A stretch of DNA of 17,905 nt from Candidatus Nomurabacteria bacterium (GTDB taxonomy: Bacteria > Patescibacteriota > Minisyncoccia > Phycocordibacterales > UBA9973), in the NCBI GenBank assembly GCA_943356455.1, contig CALRFB010000008.1, forward strand, positions 1-17,905. Reading direction: 5' to 3'. The position numbers and the translations under genes are program-made. Each line of letters begins with the position of its first letter. Position 1 is the first letter of the stretch. Below, in pieces: positions 1 to 8,317 of this stretch. The notes under the pieces were generated by a model, which worked only from the letters and a program-made list of their open reading frames with translations, did not search any database and was not told the origin of the DNA.

Positions 1-1506
1 TAGTCGTCCATCTGCCCCAACCATAGTCGGGATTGTATCGATATATGTACCAACAAGTTTAGAATACTCTCTGTGCTCCATGATTAGCGGAATGATCGGA
101 TGCGCATCTTCAAGCTCGGCCAAAACTTCGGCCTTTGTTGAAACCTTGCTCGTACGTGTTTTACGCTTGAGTCCGAGTTTGGTAAATAATATTTCTCTAA
201 GTTGTTTTGGGGACGCCAGATTGAACTCTTCACCTGCGAGAGCCCACGCTTTTTTTTCAAGCTCAGTAATGAGGCCATGATACTCTTGTGACAACTTTTC
301 AAAAACATGCTGGTCGATGCCAACACCATACTCTTCCATGTTGCGAACTATTGGATATATCGGTAGCTCAATTTCTTCATACACATGCTCGAGTTTTTCA
401 GTATGTAAATCTGCCATGATTTTTTCTTTAGCTTTTTCAAAATTGTCAGTTTTAGCATATGACAAAATTTCTGACTCCCCAGCGTAACTGATATCAGAAT
501 TCACGAGCCAAAGTGCAATAGCAGTTTTTTCAATTTCTTCTTTGCTCATACTGCTCACCACCCGCACACCGACAGTTTCATTCGCACCGAACATTTTTTT
601 AACTCGTGGAACCAGGCTACGGAATTCAAGTTCAGAAAAAGTTTTTTCTAGTTGCGTCGGATCTACGCCATCTTTCCAAGATTTTAGAGGCAATGTAAAT
701 TCTATCGGCGCATTGCGGGATATAGTCGCTAATGTTTTTGAAAACAAGGCTTCTTCCTCATTTTCGAGTAGTATGCCGATCAAGCGATCGGTAACTCCCG
801 CAGCTTTGACTTTGTCTGGATTTTTTTTGAGCACGTTATACATATTCTCAATTGTGCCGAATGACTGTATCAACGTTGTTGCGGTTTTTTCACCGACTCC
901 CGGCACGCCGATAATATTGTCAGACGGATCACCACGTAAACCTTTGTAGTCTGTAATATGTTCTGGCCCGAAACCGTAACGTTCGTTTACACCAGCTTCA
1001 TCATAAATAATTGTATCGGTAATACCTTTTCGTAATGTAAAAACTTTGACGCGTTTTTTATCGACAAGTTGCAAAGTATCCATGTCCCCTGTCGCGATAT
1101 ATATTTCTATATTTTTAGTATCTTTGAGTTGTTCCACGATCGTACCCAGCATGTCATCGGCTTCATACCCAGGGCACGAATACACCGGGATTCCAAAATC
1201 TTCGAGTAGTTCTTTGGAACGAGCCAGTTGTGTTTTGAGTGCGTCGTCAATTGTTTTTCGTCCAGCTTTATAGCCTTCATACACTTCGTGGCGAAATGTT
1301 TTTTTGGGTAAATCGTAAGCCGCGATCACGTAGTCTGGTTTCAAATCCTCAACTATCTTAAAAAGCATAGTGGAAAGACCGTACAAACCCCCTGTCGGCT
1401 CGCCACTCGCTGTCGAAAAATCTGGCATGGCATGGTATGCACGATGTAAAATAGCGTGTGTATCGAGGAGAATAACGCGAGTTTTTGCGTTTTTTTTGGC
1501 TGGCAT
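1..1506 (-). CDS. polA: DNA polymerase I, 3' part cut off by window edge (502 N-terminal residues)
   Basis: Repair and Okazaki-fragment polymerase acting on nicked DNA. Residues 1 to about 300 form a complete 5'-3' exonuclease/flap domain: the DTHAILHRAYHA motif, YEADDMLGT, IATGDMDTLQLVD, and a GDPSDNIIGVPGVGEKTA helix-hairpin-helix. From about residue 378 the start of the family A polymerase domain is visible (EEIELPIYPIVRNMEEYGVGID, then EEFNLASPKQLREILF). Only about 75 residues separate the two, against roughly 240 in E. coli Pol I, so the DnaQ-like 3'-5' proofreading domain and its acidic catalytic motifs are missing. The linker (around ALWLVNSDISYA) resembles the tail of that domain in Taq-type enzymes. 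The catalytic palm motifs lie beyond the window. The ATG at 1506 is chosen because translation from there gives the canonical N-terminus and because an extended -10 box ends 7 nt upstream. The 5' nuclease and polymerase identity is certain; the absence of proofreading is read directly from the sequence. Confidence 0.95.
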   Translation of the reverse strand, partial: MPAKKNAKTRVILLDTHAILHRAYHAMPDFSTASGEPTGGLYGLSTMLFKIVEDLKPDYVIAAYDLPKKTFRHEVYEGYKAGRKTIDDALKTQLARSKELLEDFGIPVYSCPGYEADDMLGTIVEQLKDTKNIEIYIATGDMDTLQLVDKKRVKVFTLRKGITDTIIYDEAGVNERYGFGPEHITDYKGLRGDPSDNIIGVPGVGEKTATTLIQSFGTIENMYNVLKKNPDKVKAAGVTDRLIGILLENEEEALFSKTLATISRNAPIEFTLPLKSWKDGVDPTQLEKTFSELEFRSLVPRVKKMFGANETVGVRVVSSMSKEEIEKTAIALWLVNSDISYAGESEILSYAKTDNFEKAKEKIMADLHTEKLEHVYEEIELPIYPIVRNMEEYGVGIDQHVFEKLSQEYHGLITELEKKAWALAGEEFNLASPKQLREILFTKLGLKRKTRTSKVSTKAEVLAELEDAHPIIPLIMEHREYSKLVGTYIDTIPTMVGADGRL

Positions 1507-1513
1507 ATAGAGG

Positions 1514-1522
1514 ATTATAGCA
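1514..1522 (-). promoter_or_regulatory. Extended -10 promoter of polA (TGC-TATAAT), predicted leaderless
   Basis: On the minus strand a consensus TATAAT (1519-1514), preceded by TGC, ends 7 nt before the polA ATG. The predicted transcription start is 1507 or 1506, so the mRNA would have no leader and no Shine-Dalgarno site. The -35 region is occupied by two exact tandem copies of a 12-bp repeat (1521-1544), with no good TTGACA. Confidence 0.7.
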
Positions 1523-1544
1523 TTTTCAGACACATTTTCAGACA
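1521..1544. repeat. Two tandem copies of CATTTTCAGACA upstream of polA
   Basis: Exact 12-bp direct repeat at 1521-1532 and 1533-1544, lying between the tsaE terminator hairpin and the polA -10 box. One helical turn per unit could suit a regulator, but this is inference; it may be a simple local duplication. Confidence 0.6.
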
Positions 1545-1547
1545 CAG

Positions 1548-1576
1548 AAAAATCCTTGGTACAACCAAGGATTTTT
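1548..1576 (-). terminator. Rho-independent terminator downstream of tsaE
   Basis: A perfect 13-bp inverted repeat (1548-1560 and 1564-1576) with a 3-nt loop has T-runs at both ends. It lies 10 nt past the tsaE stop, between tsaE and the polA promoter, so the two same-strand genes are probably separate transcription units. Confidence 0.75.
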
Positions 1577-1586
1577 CAAAAATGAG

Positions 1587-2042
1587 TTACGCTTTTTCTT
1601 CAATACTCACACTTCTTCCGTCGCCATCGTACTCTATTTTTAGATCTATGCGTCTGTCGGGCAGCCTGTCCCCCAAAAGCTCTGGCCATTCTATAACTAT
1701 AAGATTTTTTGGGTCAGCGATTATTTCATGGAGACGAATTGTTGCAGCTTCTTCAGGTTTTTCAAAACGATATGCGTCAATGTGAATGAAGTTAGAAAAA
1801 CGATTATTCTCACCACCATGTATGAGCGGGTATATTTTCATTATCACAAAAGTCGGTGAGATAATTTCATCTTCAATATCATATGACTTCGCAAGGTATT
1901 GAGTCAGGGTTGTTTTGCCTGCACCCAAATCACCCCAAAGTGCCACAATGGTAGCAGAATCACTTTTAAAATCTTCTATTGTTGTGCGTAAGGCAACCGC
2001 AACTCTGGCAAAATCACTTCCTTTTTTCGTTTCTAATTGCAT
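1587..2042 (-). CDS. tsaE: tRNA threonylcarbamoyladenosine biosynthesis ATPase TsaE
   Basis: TsaE is the P-loop ATPase of the TsaB-TsaD-TsaE complex that installs t6A at position 37 of ANN-decoding tRNAs. The 151-residue protein has the usual family length. It shows a Walker A motif GDLGAGKTT at residues 37-45, the switch-like SPTF segment, HIDAYR, and VIEWPE as the Walker B-like motif. An extended -10 box (TGG-TATAGT) ends exactly 6 nt before its ATG, supporting this start and a leaderless mRNA. It is bounded by terminators on both sides and looks monocistronic; tsaB and tsaD are not in the window. Confidence 0.95.
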   Translation of the reverse strand: MQLETKKGSDFARVAVALRTTIEDFKSDSATIVALWGDLGAGKTTLTQYLAKSYDIEDEIISPTFVIMKIYPLIHGGENNRFSNFIHIDAYRFEKPEEAATIRLHEIIADPKNLIVIEWPELLGDRLPDRRIDLKIEYDGDGRSVSIEEKA

Positions 2043-2048
2043 GTAGTA

Positions 2049-2057
2049 ACTATACCA
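2049..2057 (-). promoter_or_regulatory. Extended -10 promoter of tsaE (TGG-TATAGT), predicted leaderless
   Basis: TATAGT at 2054-2049 is preceded by TGG and followed by 6 nt and then the ATG at 2042. The position expected for +1 is the A of the start codon. No -35 match is visible; the extended -10 may compensate. Confidence 0.7.
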
Positions 2058-2065
2058 AATACTAT

Positions 2066-2091
2066 AAAAAACCCTTTTCAGGGGGTTTTTT
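2066..2091 (-). terminator. Terminator of the FN3/DUF11 surface-protein gene
   Basis: A stem of A6CCC (2066-2074) paired with GGGT6 (2083-2091) has an 8-nt loop and lies just past the stop codon at 2098, followed on the minus strand by further T residues. The next same-strand gene, tsaE, has its own promoter immediately beyond. Confidence 0.75.
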
Positions 2092-2097
2092 TATATA

Positions 2098-4290
2098 TTA
2101 ATATCGATAATTTCTGCGCGTAATGAGGAGCGCAATAATGATGATGATCAGGATAAGTATCCAGAATAAGCAGCTACCACTTCCAAATATCGCTAGACCA
2201 GCAAGACCGTTACCACCACATGAGACATTGATAAGCGCGTAAGCGATTGCATCTCCTTGGTCATGCGTCATTGGGTTTGTGTAGACAGCTGTTGCTGTAG
2301 AAACGAGAGTATCTCCTGTGGCGTTTCGAGTATTTGCTGTGGCTTCGATACTAAACGAACCTTGTTCGTGTGAATCCAAATCACCAACAAGCACGGTTAC
2401 TGTATTTGCTGCATCAGCATAACTACCACGGCTTGATCGCAAGAATGTTTCTTCTTTTGGCAAAATAACTTGCACGATAACATCACGCAATGTTTTACCA
2501 GTTAGATTTTGATATGTGACAGTGTAATTGACTGTGTCGCCAACACACATCGCACCAACACCAGAATCAATCGTGAGTTTGAGTAATGGACCACTTCCGC
2601 CAGTGTGTGTATTTACGTAAATAATTTTTGGACCGACACCATTGTCAGATGTATCAAAGAAATATGTCTGACCGGTTGCTGTACCAAGATTATTCTGCGC
2701 CATAGCACGATAGAAATAACGAGTTCCTGGTTGAAGATTTTGTAGGAAATCGCTAAATGTCGCACCGGTATTCATGGTCTGGTGTTGTGTTGCAGTACCG
2801 AGAGAATAGGTAGTTCCCCATTCAAACCATACTTGTGTATTTTGGTAATTTGTATATGTTGAACTACCTGTTGAATTGAGGAAGCCATTGATACGAGCTG
2901 ACGTCTGAGCAATGTTGGAAGCAGAGACAGTTGTGACGACTGGTGGTTGCTGTTGCTGTACGGGTGGAACATACGTACTGTTTGTCGTACATGAAAGTAT
3001 TGTGCCGTATGCTGTGCCACCTTGATTCTGCGCAACCGCTTCAAAATAATACGTCGTGTTTGGGATAAGACCACTTAGCGTGTAATTAAAATTACCCGAT
3101 GTACCGTATTGTGATTGATTGCCAACTTGGTATCCAAGTGAATATGATGTGCCGTATTGGAACCATGTTGTTACATTTGAAGTACTGTTTGCGTAATAAG
3201 AACCAGCCATTGAAAATGATGTGTCTGTAGAATTACAGTTACCGGAAATTGTAGTAACTGTTGGCGCATTCTGTATTTGTGTTGTTGTAACAAATGAAAG
3301 AATCGTGCCACATGTTTGTGCTGTTGCTGTTGTGTCCGCGCACGCGCGGAAGTAGTATGTCGTATTTGGCATGAGGCCTGAAATGAATGCTTGCATAGTG
3401 CCGGACGATGCATTTATATATTGCATGGTTGTTTGATTGCCGAGACTTTGTGCTGTTCCCCACTCAAACCAATTTGTTGAAGAGCTTTGATTTGTTGCAT
3501 ACGAACCATTAAGTGTCGCACTGGTTTGGGTAATATTTGTTGCAGGTTGAGTAGTTGCTGTAACGTATGCCTGTTGAGTAATTGTATTGAATTCATCGTT
3601 GTCAGTGTAAGACGAACAACCCGGATCTGCTGGATAATCGATGAGGCCGTCTCCGTCATTGTCGAGATGATCATTACAAGCATATATAGTCTGAGTTGGT
3701 GTTGTACCAATTTGGAAGCGCGCTACAACTGAGCCCTGGTGACAAAATGTTTGTGAGCTAGGACATGTACTATCGGCCAGAATGTTGCCGATTGAAACTC
3801 CATTTGAACTAAACAATGCAGCTTCCTGTGAAGCTGAAAGATATTGTGGGGTTGTTACAGCTTGGTCAGGAAACCATGCAGCCGTCCCTGGAATGTAGGT
3901 AATCGTCTGTGGTATACCCGGGATAGTGACTGTGGCGTAGCCGAGATCGAGGTTGGCATTGCTTGCCCAAACACCGCCTGCAAAAATCTTGCTATTTACT
4001 GCCGGATTATTTTGTGGAGCAAGGCGAATGCGGGTATCTTGTGCTGTTTCATTACCAGTATTGTGGTAATACACGCGAACAGAAACCACTTGACCTTGGT
4101 TCATTGAAACTGTTGGTGACCAACATGTTGAACAACCAGGATTCTGTGTGTAGTTTGAAACCAGTGTTGTATCAAAGTCGTTTGGATTAGTATTAAATAC
4201 TGTCGATGCGCTTGCTGTCGCAACTGACATGCAGAGAAATGCCACTGTGGCAAATGTTGCTATAAAAAAGATTTTTGAAAAATATTTCAT
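2098..4290 (-). CDS. Secreted, C-terminally membrane-anchored surface protein with three FN3-like repeats and a DUF11-type domain
   Basis: No specific family name can be given. With the ATG at 4290 the protein has about 730 residues. It starts with a signal peptide (MKYFSKIFF, a hydrophobic core, then ATASAS). A Cys-containing beta-rich N-terminal region follows. Next is a calcium-binding-like acidic segment (NDHLDNDGDGLIDYPADPGC), a motif frequent in extracellular proteins. Three FN3-like repeats come next, each with the signature WFEWGT/WFQYGT..SLG and PNTTYYFRA/PNTTYYFEA/PGTRYFYRA. A DUF11-like domain (VGDTVNYTVTYQN) comes before a C-terminal membrane segment (LFWILILIIIIIALLITRR) with a positive tail. 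This implies a cell-surface protein anchored in the cytoplasmic membrane, possibly an adhesin facing a host cell; that role is inference. An upstream in-frame ATG at 4332 would lengthen the signal-peptide n-region by 14 residues and lies close to the predicted promoter, so the start is uncertain. Confidence 0.8.
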   Translation of the reverse strand: MKYFSKIFFIATFATVAFLCMSVATASASTVFNTNPNDFDTTLVSNYTQNPGCSTCWSPTVSMNQGQVVSVRVYYHNTGNETAQDTRIRLAPQNNPAVNSKIFAGGVWASNANLDLGYATVTIPGIPQTITYIPGTAAWFPDQAVTTPQYLSASQEAALFSSNGVSIGNILADSTCPSSQTFCHQGSVVARFQIGTTPTQTIYACNDHLDNDGDGLIDYPADPGCSSYTDNDEFNTITQQAYVTATTQPATNITQTSATLNGSYATNQSSSTNWFEWGTAQSLGNQTTMQYINASSGTMQAFISGLMPNTTYYFRACADTTATAQTCGTILSFVTTTQIQNAPTVTTISGNCNSTDTSFSMAGSYYANSTSNVTTWFQYGTSYSLGYQVGNQSQYGTSGNFNYTLSGLIPNTTYYFEAVAQNQGGTAYGTILSCTTNSTYVPPVQQQQPPVVTTVSASNIAQTSARINGFLNSTGSSTYTNYQNTQVWFEWGTTYSLGTATQHQTMNTGATFSDFLQNLQPGTRYFYRAMAQNNLGTATGQTYFFDTSDNGVGPKIIYVNTHTGGSGPLLKLTIDSGVGAMCVGDTVNYTVTYQNLTGKTLRDVIVQVILPKEETFLRSSRGSYADAANTVTVLVGDLDSHEQGSFSIEATANTRNATGDTLVSTATAVYTNPMTHDQGDAIAYALINVSCGGNGLAGLAIFGSGSCLFWILILIIIIIALLITRRNYRY

Positions 4291-4336
4291 CTGATTGTGA
4301 TTGTTGCTTATTAATAATTGCTTCTGTTTCATTACT

Positions 4337-4365
4337 TTTAAAGATTCGAGCGCGCTTACGTTCAA
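4337..4365 (-). promoter_or_regulatory. Candidate promoter of the FN3/DUF11 gene (TTGAAC-17-TTTAAA)
   Basis: TTGAAC (4365-4360) and TTTAAA (4342-4337) are separated by 17 bp on the minus strand. Predicted transcription starts near 4330, next to the alternative ATG at 4332, giving either a near-leaderless message from there or a leader of about 40 nt before the preferred ATG at 4290. Confidence 0.45.
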
Positions 4366-4403
4366 ATTCTTAAAAATAAGGAGGTCTGCATACGAGACCT
4401 CCT
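4366..4403 (-). terminator. Terminator downstream of the Gly/Asn-rich protein gene
   Basis: A perfect 9-bp stem (AGGAGGTCT at 4379-4387 with AGACCTCCT at 4395-4403, 7-nt loop) is followed on the minus strand by a T-rich run at about 4378-4370. It lies 34 nt past the stop of the 4438-6495 gene and separates the two secreted-protein genes. Confidence 0.75.
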
Positions 4404-4437
4404 AGGTACTCTGTGTGTTTCAGGCACAGTCTGATTA

Positions 4438-6495
4438 CTAACGGCGTCTCATGCCTCCACCCATATTTCCCATTTGTATTCTTGGCATTGGGGCTGGTGC
4501 AGACATACGTTGCGCTGGCATGGATTGTGCCATTCTCTGCGCGGGCATTTGTGCCGGTGCAGATTGTTGCATATGCGGTGGTTGACGATATGCCAACTCA
4601 CGAGCATTTGTGTTACGTGGTGCAGGTGCTTGTGCTGGTTGCATCGTCGGACTAGATTGCGGAGTAGCTACTTGTGGACGATTTTGTGCAACATTGTTGC
4701 GAACACCATTGTTACGAGCAAAATCATTTCGGGCAATATCATTGAACTGACTGTTGTTTACGTTATCAGAGTTTCTGGTGGGCGTATTCGTTTGTACAGG
4801 ACGTGACATTGTCGCAGATCCACTTGGTTGCATACTTGGTTTCGAGCCCAATTGAGCACTAGGCGGACCACTTGGTCGTGGTGACATTGGTTGCATGTTC
4901 GTATTTGGACGAACAGCTGTTTTGGTCACATCGCTGTAAACGGGTTTTGCAGGTGCATTTGCAAACGCTGGCTGATTTCGCATTCCACTATTTTGTAGTG
5001 TGCGGTTTGGTTGAGCATTTTGTTGTTGCATTGCTGGACGAGTCACATCTGTATACGTAGCTCTTGAAACCGGAGAACTTGTTGTCGGTATATTTGGATT
5101 GCGAACTTTTCCGCCCCAAACCGTACCGCCACCATCTGGATTCCACGGATCAGGATACCCGCCCGTGCCTCCATTTGTTCCACCGTTTGTGCCACCAGTA
5201 TTGCCTCCGTTATATCCACTGTTACCAGCGATATTTGGAAAGCTTCCATTCATACCTGGACCATTTTGTGGGTTTACAGGTCCACCGGTTCCGTTGCCGT
5301 TACCATTTTGTGGATTGACTGGACCGCCAGTACCATTTCCTGGACCCCAATTGCCGCCATTTCCGCCTGAAGTAGTCGGATAGTGAATGACAACTGGTGT
5401 TGTTGAATGATTGTCTACAGTAGATGTGTACGTGTGCGTGATTGGATTGTATGTCCAAACTGTCGACGAACTAGTTGAAGTGTTTGTTGTTGGGCTGTAT
5501 ATAGTGACGCTGTGGTCGCTATAATCGTAAAAAGTACTGTTGTTACTATTACTCATTGTCCAATTTTGAGACGGTTGCGGTTGTGAATAATTTCCACTAC
5601 AACATCCGCCTCCTAAACCTCCACTGTAACCACCATACGAACTATAACCACCGAAACTCAGGCTTGCACTTACGCCGAAACTTGCGCCGACTGGCGGGCA
5701 ATATACCGGAGTTGAATACGGAGTGTATGGAACACTCGTAGTAAGCGGTACATACGACTGAGCTTGAGGTTGTGTGTAGTAATTGTTGGTTACATACGTA
5801 CTACCTCCATCTCCGTCTTGATCGACCGTAACCATTGCTGTTGCATTTGCATCAGCACCACCTGACTCAGCATGTTTTTCATCGTGAGCGACAGTAGTCG
5901 GAGTACTAGCGAGATTTTGGTCATCATTGTATTCCGTTGGTTGTTCGGTTTGTTGTTGTGGTTGTACAGTAGGTACAACATACATCGGGTTCATGCATGG
6001 CATATAACATACTGTTATATAGTCATTGCCCGTATACTCTGGGTTGATTGTTTTTCCCCAAATGATTACCTTGTATTCATTTGGATATTTTTTTCTCCCC
6101 ACCTTCCCTTCGGAAGTTACAGGTAAAAAAGAACCGTCATCCGCAAGACCGAGCGGCATTTCCCACTCATTCGCAGGAATAGTATCGAAATACGGCAGAA
6201 GTTGATCGAAATTTTCAGCATAAAATACATCCGTTGTGATGCTTTTATTTTTAAGCTGTTCGTTCATACTTTCCGTTGTTTTCGATTTTAAATCCACGAC
6301 TGAGCACCTAAGTGGTGTTCCGTTGGGATTTATTCCATTGGTGTATGTGGCCTTGATATCATCAAGACTGTAGTTGGCTCGATTTGGTTGATATTTCGCA
6401 ACCGCGTGGAGCATTTTTTTTGGTCCGGCTGCATAGGCCGAAAAGCTGGTAGCGACAATAGCCGTTACAAGTAATCTGTAAAGGAACTTTTTCAT
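4438..6495 (-). CDS. Secreted low-complexity Gly/Asn/Pro/Gln-rich protein of unknown function
   Basis: I do not recognise a family. The 685-residue protein begins with a clear signal peptide (MKKFLYRLLVTAIVATSFSAYA, cleavage before AGPKK). Residues of about 23-175 form a normal-composition domain with Cys residues (RCSVVD, CYMPC). The rest is low complexity: a Gln/Pro/Thr stretch; a Ser/Tyr/Gly section with CPPVG and GGGCCSG; a Gly/Asn repeat zone including two copies of GGPVNPQNG; and a Pro/Gln/Met/Ala/Arg-rich tail ending in MGGGMRRR. Two related segments (RATYTDVTRPAMQ and KPVYSDVTKTAVR) form an internal repeat. No membrane anchor is seen beyond the signal peptide, so it is probably exported and matrix- or surface-associated. 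A terminator separates it from the FN3 gene downstream, but both encode exported proteins and may act at the same surface. Confidence 0.75.
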   Translation of the reverse strand: MKKFLYRLLVTAIVATSFSAYAAGPKKMLHAVAKYQPNRANYSLDDIKATYTNGINPNGTPLRCSVVDLKSKTTESMNEQLKNKSITTDVFYAENFDQLLPYFDTIPANEWEMPLGLADDGSFLPVTSEGKVGRKKYPNEYKVIIWGKTINPEYTGNDYITVCYMPCMNPMYVVPTVQPQQQTEQPTEYNDDQNLASTPTTVAHDEKHAESGGADANATAMVTVDQDGDGGSTYVTNNYYTQPQAQSYVPLTTSVPYTPYSTPVYCPPVGASFGVSASLSFGGYSSYGGYSGGLGGGCCSGNYSQPQPSQNWTMSNSNNSTFYDYSDHSVTIYSPTTNTSTSSSTVWTYNPITHTYTSTVDNHSTTPVVIHYPTTSGGNGGNWGPGNGTGGPVNPQNGNGNGTGGPVNPQNGPGMNGSFPNIAGNSGYNGGNTGGTNGGTNGGTGGYPDPWNPDGGGTVWGGKVRNPNIPTTSSPVSRATYTDVTRPAMQQQNAQPNRTLQNSGMRNQPAFANAPAKPVYSDVTKTAVRPNTNMQPMSPRPSGPPSAQLGSKPSMQPSGSATMSRPVQTNTPTRNSDNVNNSQFNDIARNDFARNNGVRNNVAQNRPQVATPQSSPTMQPAQAPAPRNTNARELAYRQPPHMQQSAPAQMPAQRMAQSMPAQRMSAPAPMPRIQMGNMGGGMRRR
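5261..5344. repeat. 42-bp tandem repeat inside the Gly/Asn-rich gene
   Basis: Two imperfect 42-bp units (5261-5302, 5303-5344) each begin with CCATTTTGTGG and encode the repeated GGPVNPQNG segment. The in-frame unit length allows copy number to vary without a frameshift. Confidence 0.7.
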
Positions 6496-6592
6496 CTTGT
6501 TTGAGATTTAGTATTTTCTTATATACTACCATTTATAAAGACAAAAGTCAAGCATTTTACTATTGCTTTTTTCCTATTCTAGCCTTATTTCA

Positions 6593-6601
6593 TGGTACAA
6601 T
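6593..6601 (+). promoter_or_regulatory. Extended -10 promoter of pilB (TGG-TACAAT), predicted leaderless
   Basis: TACAAT (6596-6601), preceded by TGG, ends exactly 6 nt before the ATG at 6608. This places +1 on the start codon and argues against the longer TTG start at 6563. No clear -35 is present. Confidence 0.7.
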
Positions 6602-6607
6602 TTTGAC

Positions 6608-8308
6608 ATGCCGGAATTTGACGAATCTAAAGAGCTCAAGAGAATAGATGATCTTAAAAAGAAAGAGGAGGAAGAACTCATCCAAATGCTCGCCGAAGAG
6701 AAGTATCACGTTCAATATGTGAACTTGAACAATATTCCTATTGAAAATGAAGCTGTCCGCGCGATCCCCGAAAACGAGGCTCGGGCCATCGAAGCTGCGC
6801 CTTTCAAGATTTTGGGGCACACGCTACATGTAGCGGTGCATTCCCCTGAGCGTTCCGAGATCCAAGAGCTCCACAAAACACTTGCTAGTAAGGGTTTTGA
6901 TACGGTTTTCTATATGGCGTCTCGAGCATCACTCGAAAAAGTCTGGGATCGATATAAAGAAATTTCTTATGCTGATCGCGTGAAATCTGGTTCACTTGAT
7001 ATTGCTGGCGACAAACTTATTGAAATCGGAAAAGATATTCACTCTATTGCCGACCTAACAACTGCTATCGAGAAAATCTCAGCAGATGATAAAACGCACA
7101 AAATTTCACACATGCTTGAAATTATTCTCGCAGGTGCTATTTCAATGAATGCATCCGACATCCATATCGAACCAGAAGAAGATCGCGTGCGTTTGCGCTA
7201 TCGTCTCGATGGTGTTCTCGAAGATGTTTTGTTTTTTAATTACGATGTATACAAATATCTAATTTCTCGCGTCAAACTTTTGTCTGGGATGAAACTTACT
7301 GTGGTTAAAAACCAAGACGGCCGCTTCTCTATATGGGTTGGCGACTCTGAAATATCTGTGCGTGTCTCTGCTATTCCTGGTGCATACGGAGAATCAACTG
7401 TTATGCGTCTTCTCAATCCAAAATCAATTCAGGTTAATTTGGAGGAGCTTGGTATTGAACCAAAATTGTTCAAGGTTATTGAACATGAAATCAAAAAACC
7501 AAATGGACTTATCCTCATCACCGGTCCGACTGGTTCTGGTAAAACGACGACTCTTTATGCGTTTATTCGTCGTATTTACTCTGAAGAAATCAAGATTATT
7601 ACGATTGAAGATCCGATCGAATACCATTTGAAAGGTATTACTCAAACCCAAACTGACAGCAAAAAAGGATATACGTTCCTCGAAGGTTTGCGTTCTGCTC
7701 TTCGTCAAGATCCAGACGTTATCATGGTGGGTGAAATCCGAGACCCAGAAACTGCGAAAATCGCCGTTGAATCTGCACTCACTGGTCACTTGGTTTTCTC
7801 TACACTCCACACCAACAATGCTGGCGGTGTCATCCCCCGCCTGATCGACCTCGATGTAAATGCTAAAATTTTAGTTTCTGCGTTGACTCTTTCTATGGCA
7901 CAACGCTTGGTGCGAAAACTTTGTCCGATTTGTAAAATCAAACGCGACCCGACACCAGAAGAAGAAACACAGATGCGTAAAATTCTTACCGAAGCTGTTA
8001 CTGAAGGAAAAAATATTGAAGCCTACGGAGTAAAAGCCGATCAAAAAATGGAGCTCCATGTTGCGAACGAAAAAGGCTGTGACAAATGTCACTCTGGTTA
8101 CAAAGGACGTATTGGTGTGTTTGAAGCAATATATACTGATGAAAATTTGGAAAAAATTATTCCAAATAATCCATCCGAACGTGATATTAAAAAAGTCGGT
8201 GAACTCCAAGGCACACTCGATATGAAAGAAGATGGCGTCATCAAAGTCTTGAACGGTGTCACCTCACTCGAGGAGCTCACCAGCGTCGTTGATCTCGATG
8301 AAGAATAA
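6608..8308 (+). CDS. pilB: Type IV pilus assembly / type II secretion ATPase, PilB/GspE family
   Basis: Cytoplasmic hexameric ATPase that powers extension of type IV pili. The 566-residue protein has an N-terminal MshEN/GspE-N-type region, then the catalytic domain. It carries Walker A GPTGSGKTT at residues 306-314, the Asp box ITIEDPIEY, Walker B-type IMVGEIRDPET from residue 372, and the His box TGHLVFSTLHTN. A zinc-binding pair of CxxC motifs lies at residues 439-442 (CPIC) and 491-494 (CDKC), as in extension ATPases and unlike the retraction ATPase PilT. The start at 6608 is preferred over an in-frame TTG at 6563 because the promoter box lies between them. Pilins, the platform protein and the prepilin peptidase are not in the window. 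Its 3' end converges on the structured RNA, with about 10 bp between them. Confidence 0.93.
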   Translation: MPEFDESKELKRIDDLKKKEEEELIQMLAEEKYHVQYVNLNNIPIENEAVRAIPENEARAIEAAPFKILGHTLHVAVHSPERSEIQELHKTLASKGFDTVFYMASRASLEKVWDRYKEISYADRVKSGSLDIAGDKLIEIGKDIHSIADLTTAIEKISADDKTHKISHMLEIILAGAISMNASDIHIEPEEDRVRLRYRLDGVLEDVLFFNYDVYKYLISRVKLLSGMKLTVVKNQDGRFSIWVGDSEISVRVSAIPGAYGESTVMRLLNPKSIQVNLEELGIEPKLFKVIEHEIKKPNGLILITGPTGSGKTTTLYAFIRRIYSEEIKIITIEDPIEYHLKGITQTQTDSKKGYTFLEGLRSALRQDPDVIMVGEIRDPETAKIAVESALTGHLVFSTLHTNNAGGVIPRLIDLDVNAKILVSALTLSMAQRLVRKLCPICKIKRDPTPEEETQMRKILTEAVTEGKNIEAYGVKADQKMELHVANEKGCDKCHSGYKGRIGVFEAIYTDENLEKIIPNNPSERDIKKVGELQGTLDMKEDGVIKVLNGVTSLEELTSVVDLDEE

Positions 8309-8317
8309 AATTAGCAA

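Noticed and set aside
2772-4190. Several long open frames overlapping the FN3 and Gly/Asn-rich genes in other frames
   Set aside because: They are rich in Gln, Arg, His or Cys in ways expected from out-of-frame reading of repetitive genes, and lack start signals or homology.
6563-6607. N-terminal extension of PilB from a TTG at 6563
   Set aside because: The extended -10 box TGGTACAAT lies within this stretch, and the added residues are not typical of the family.
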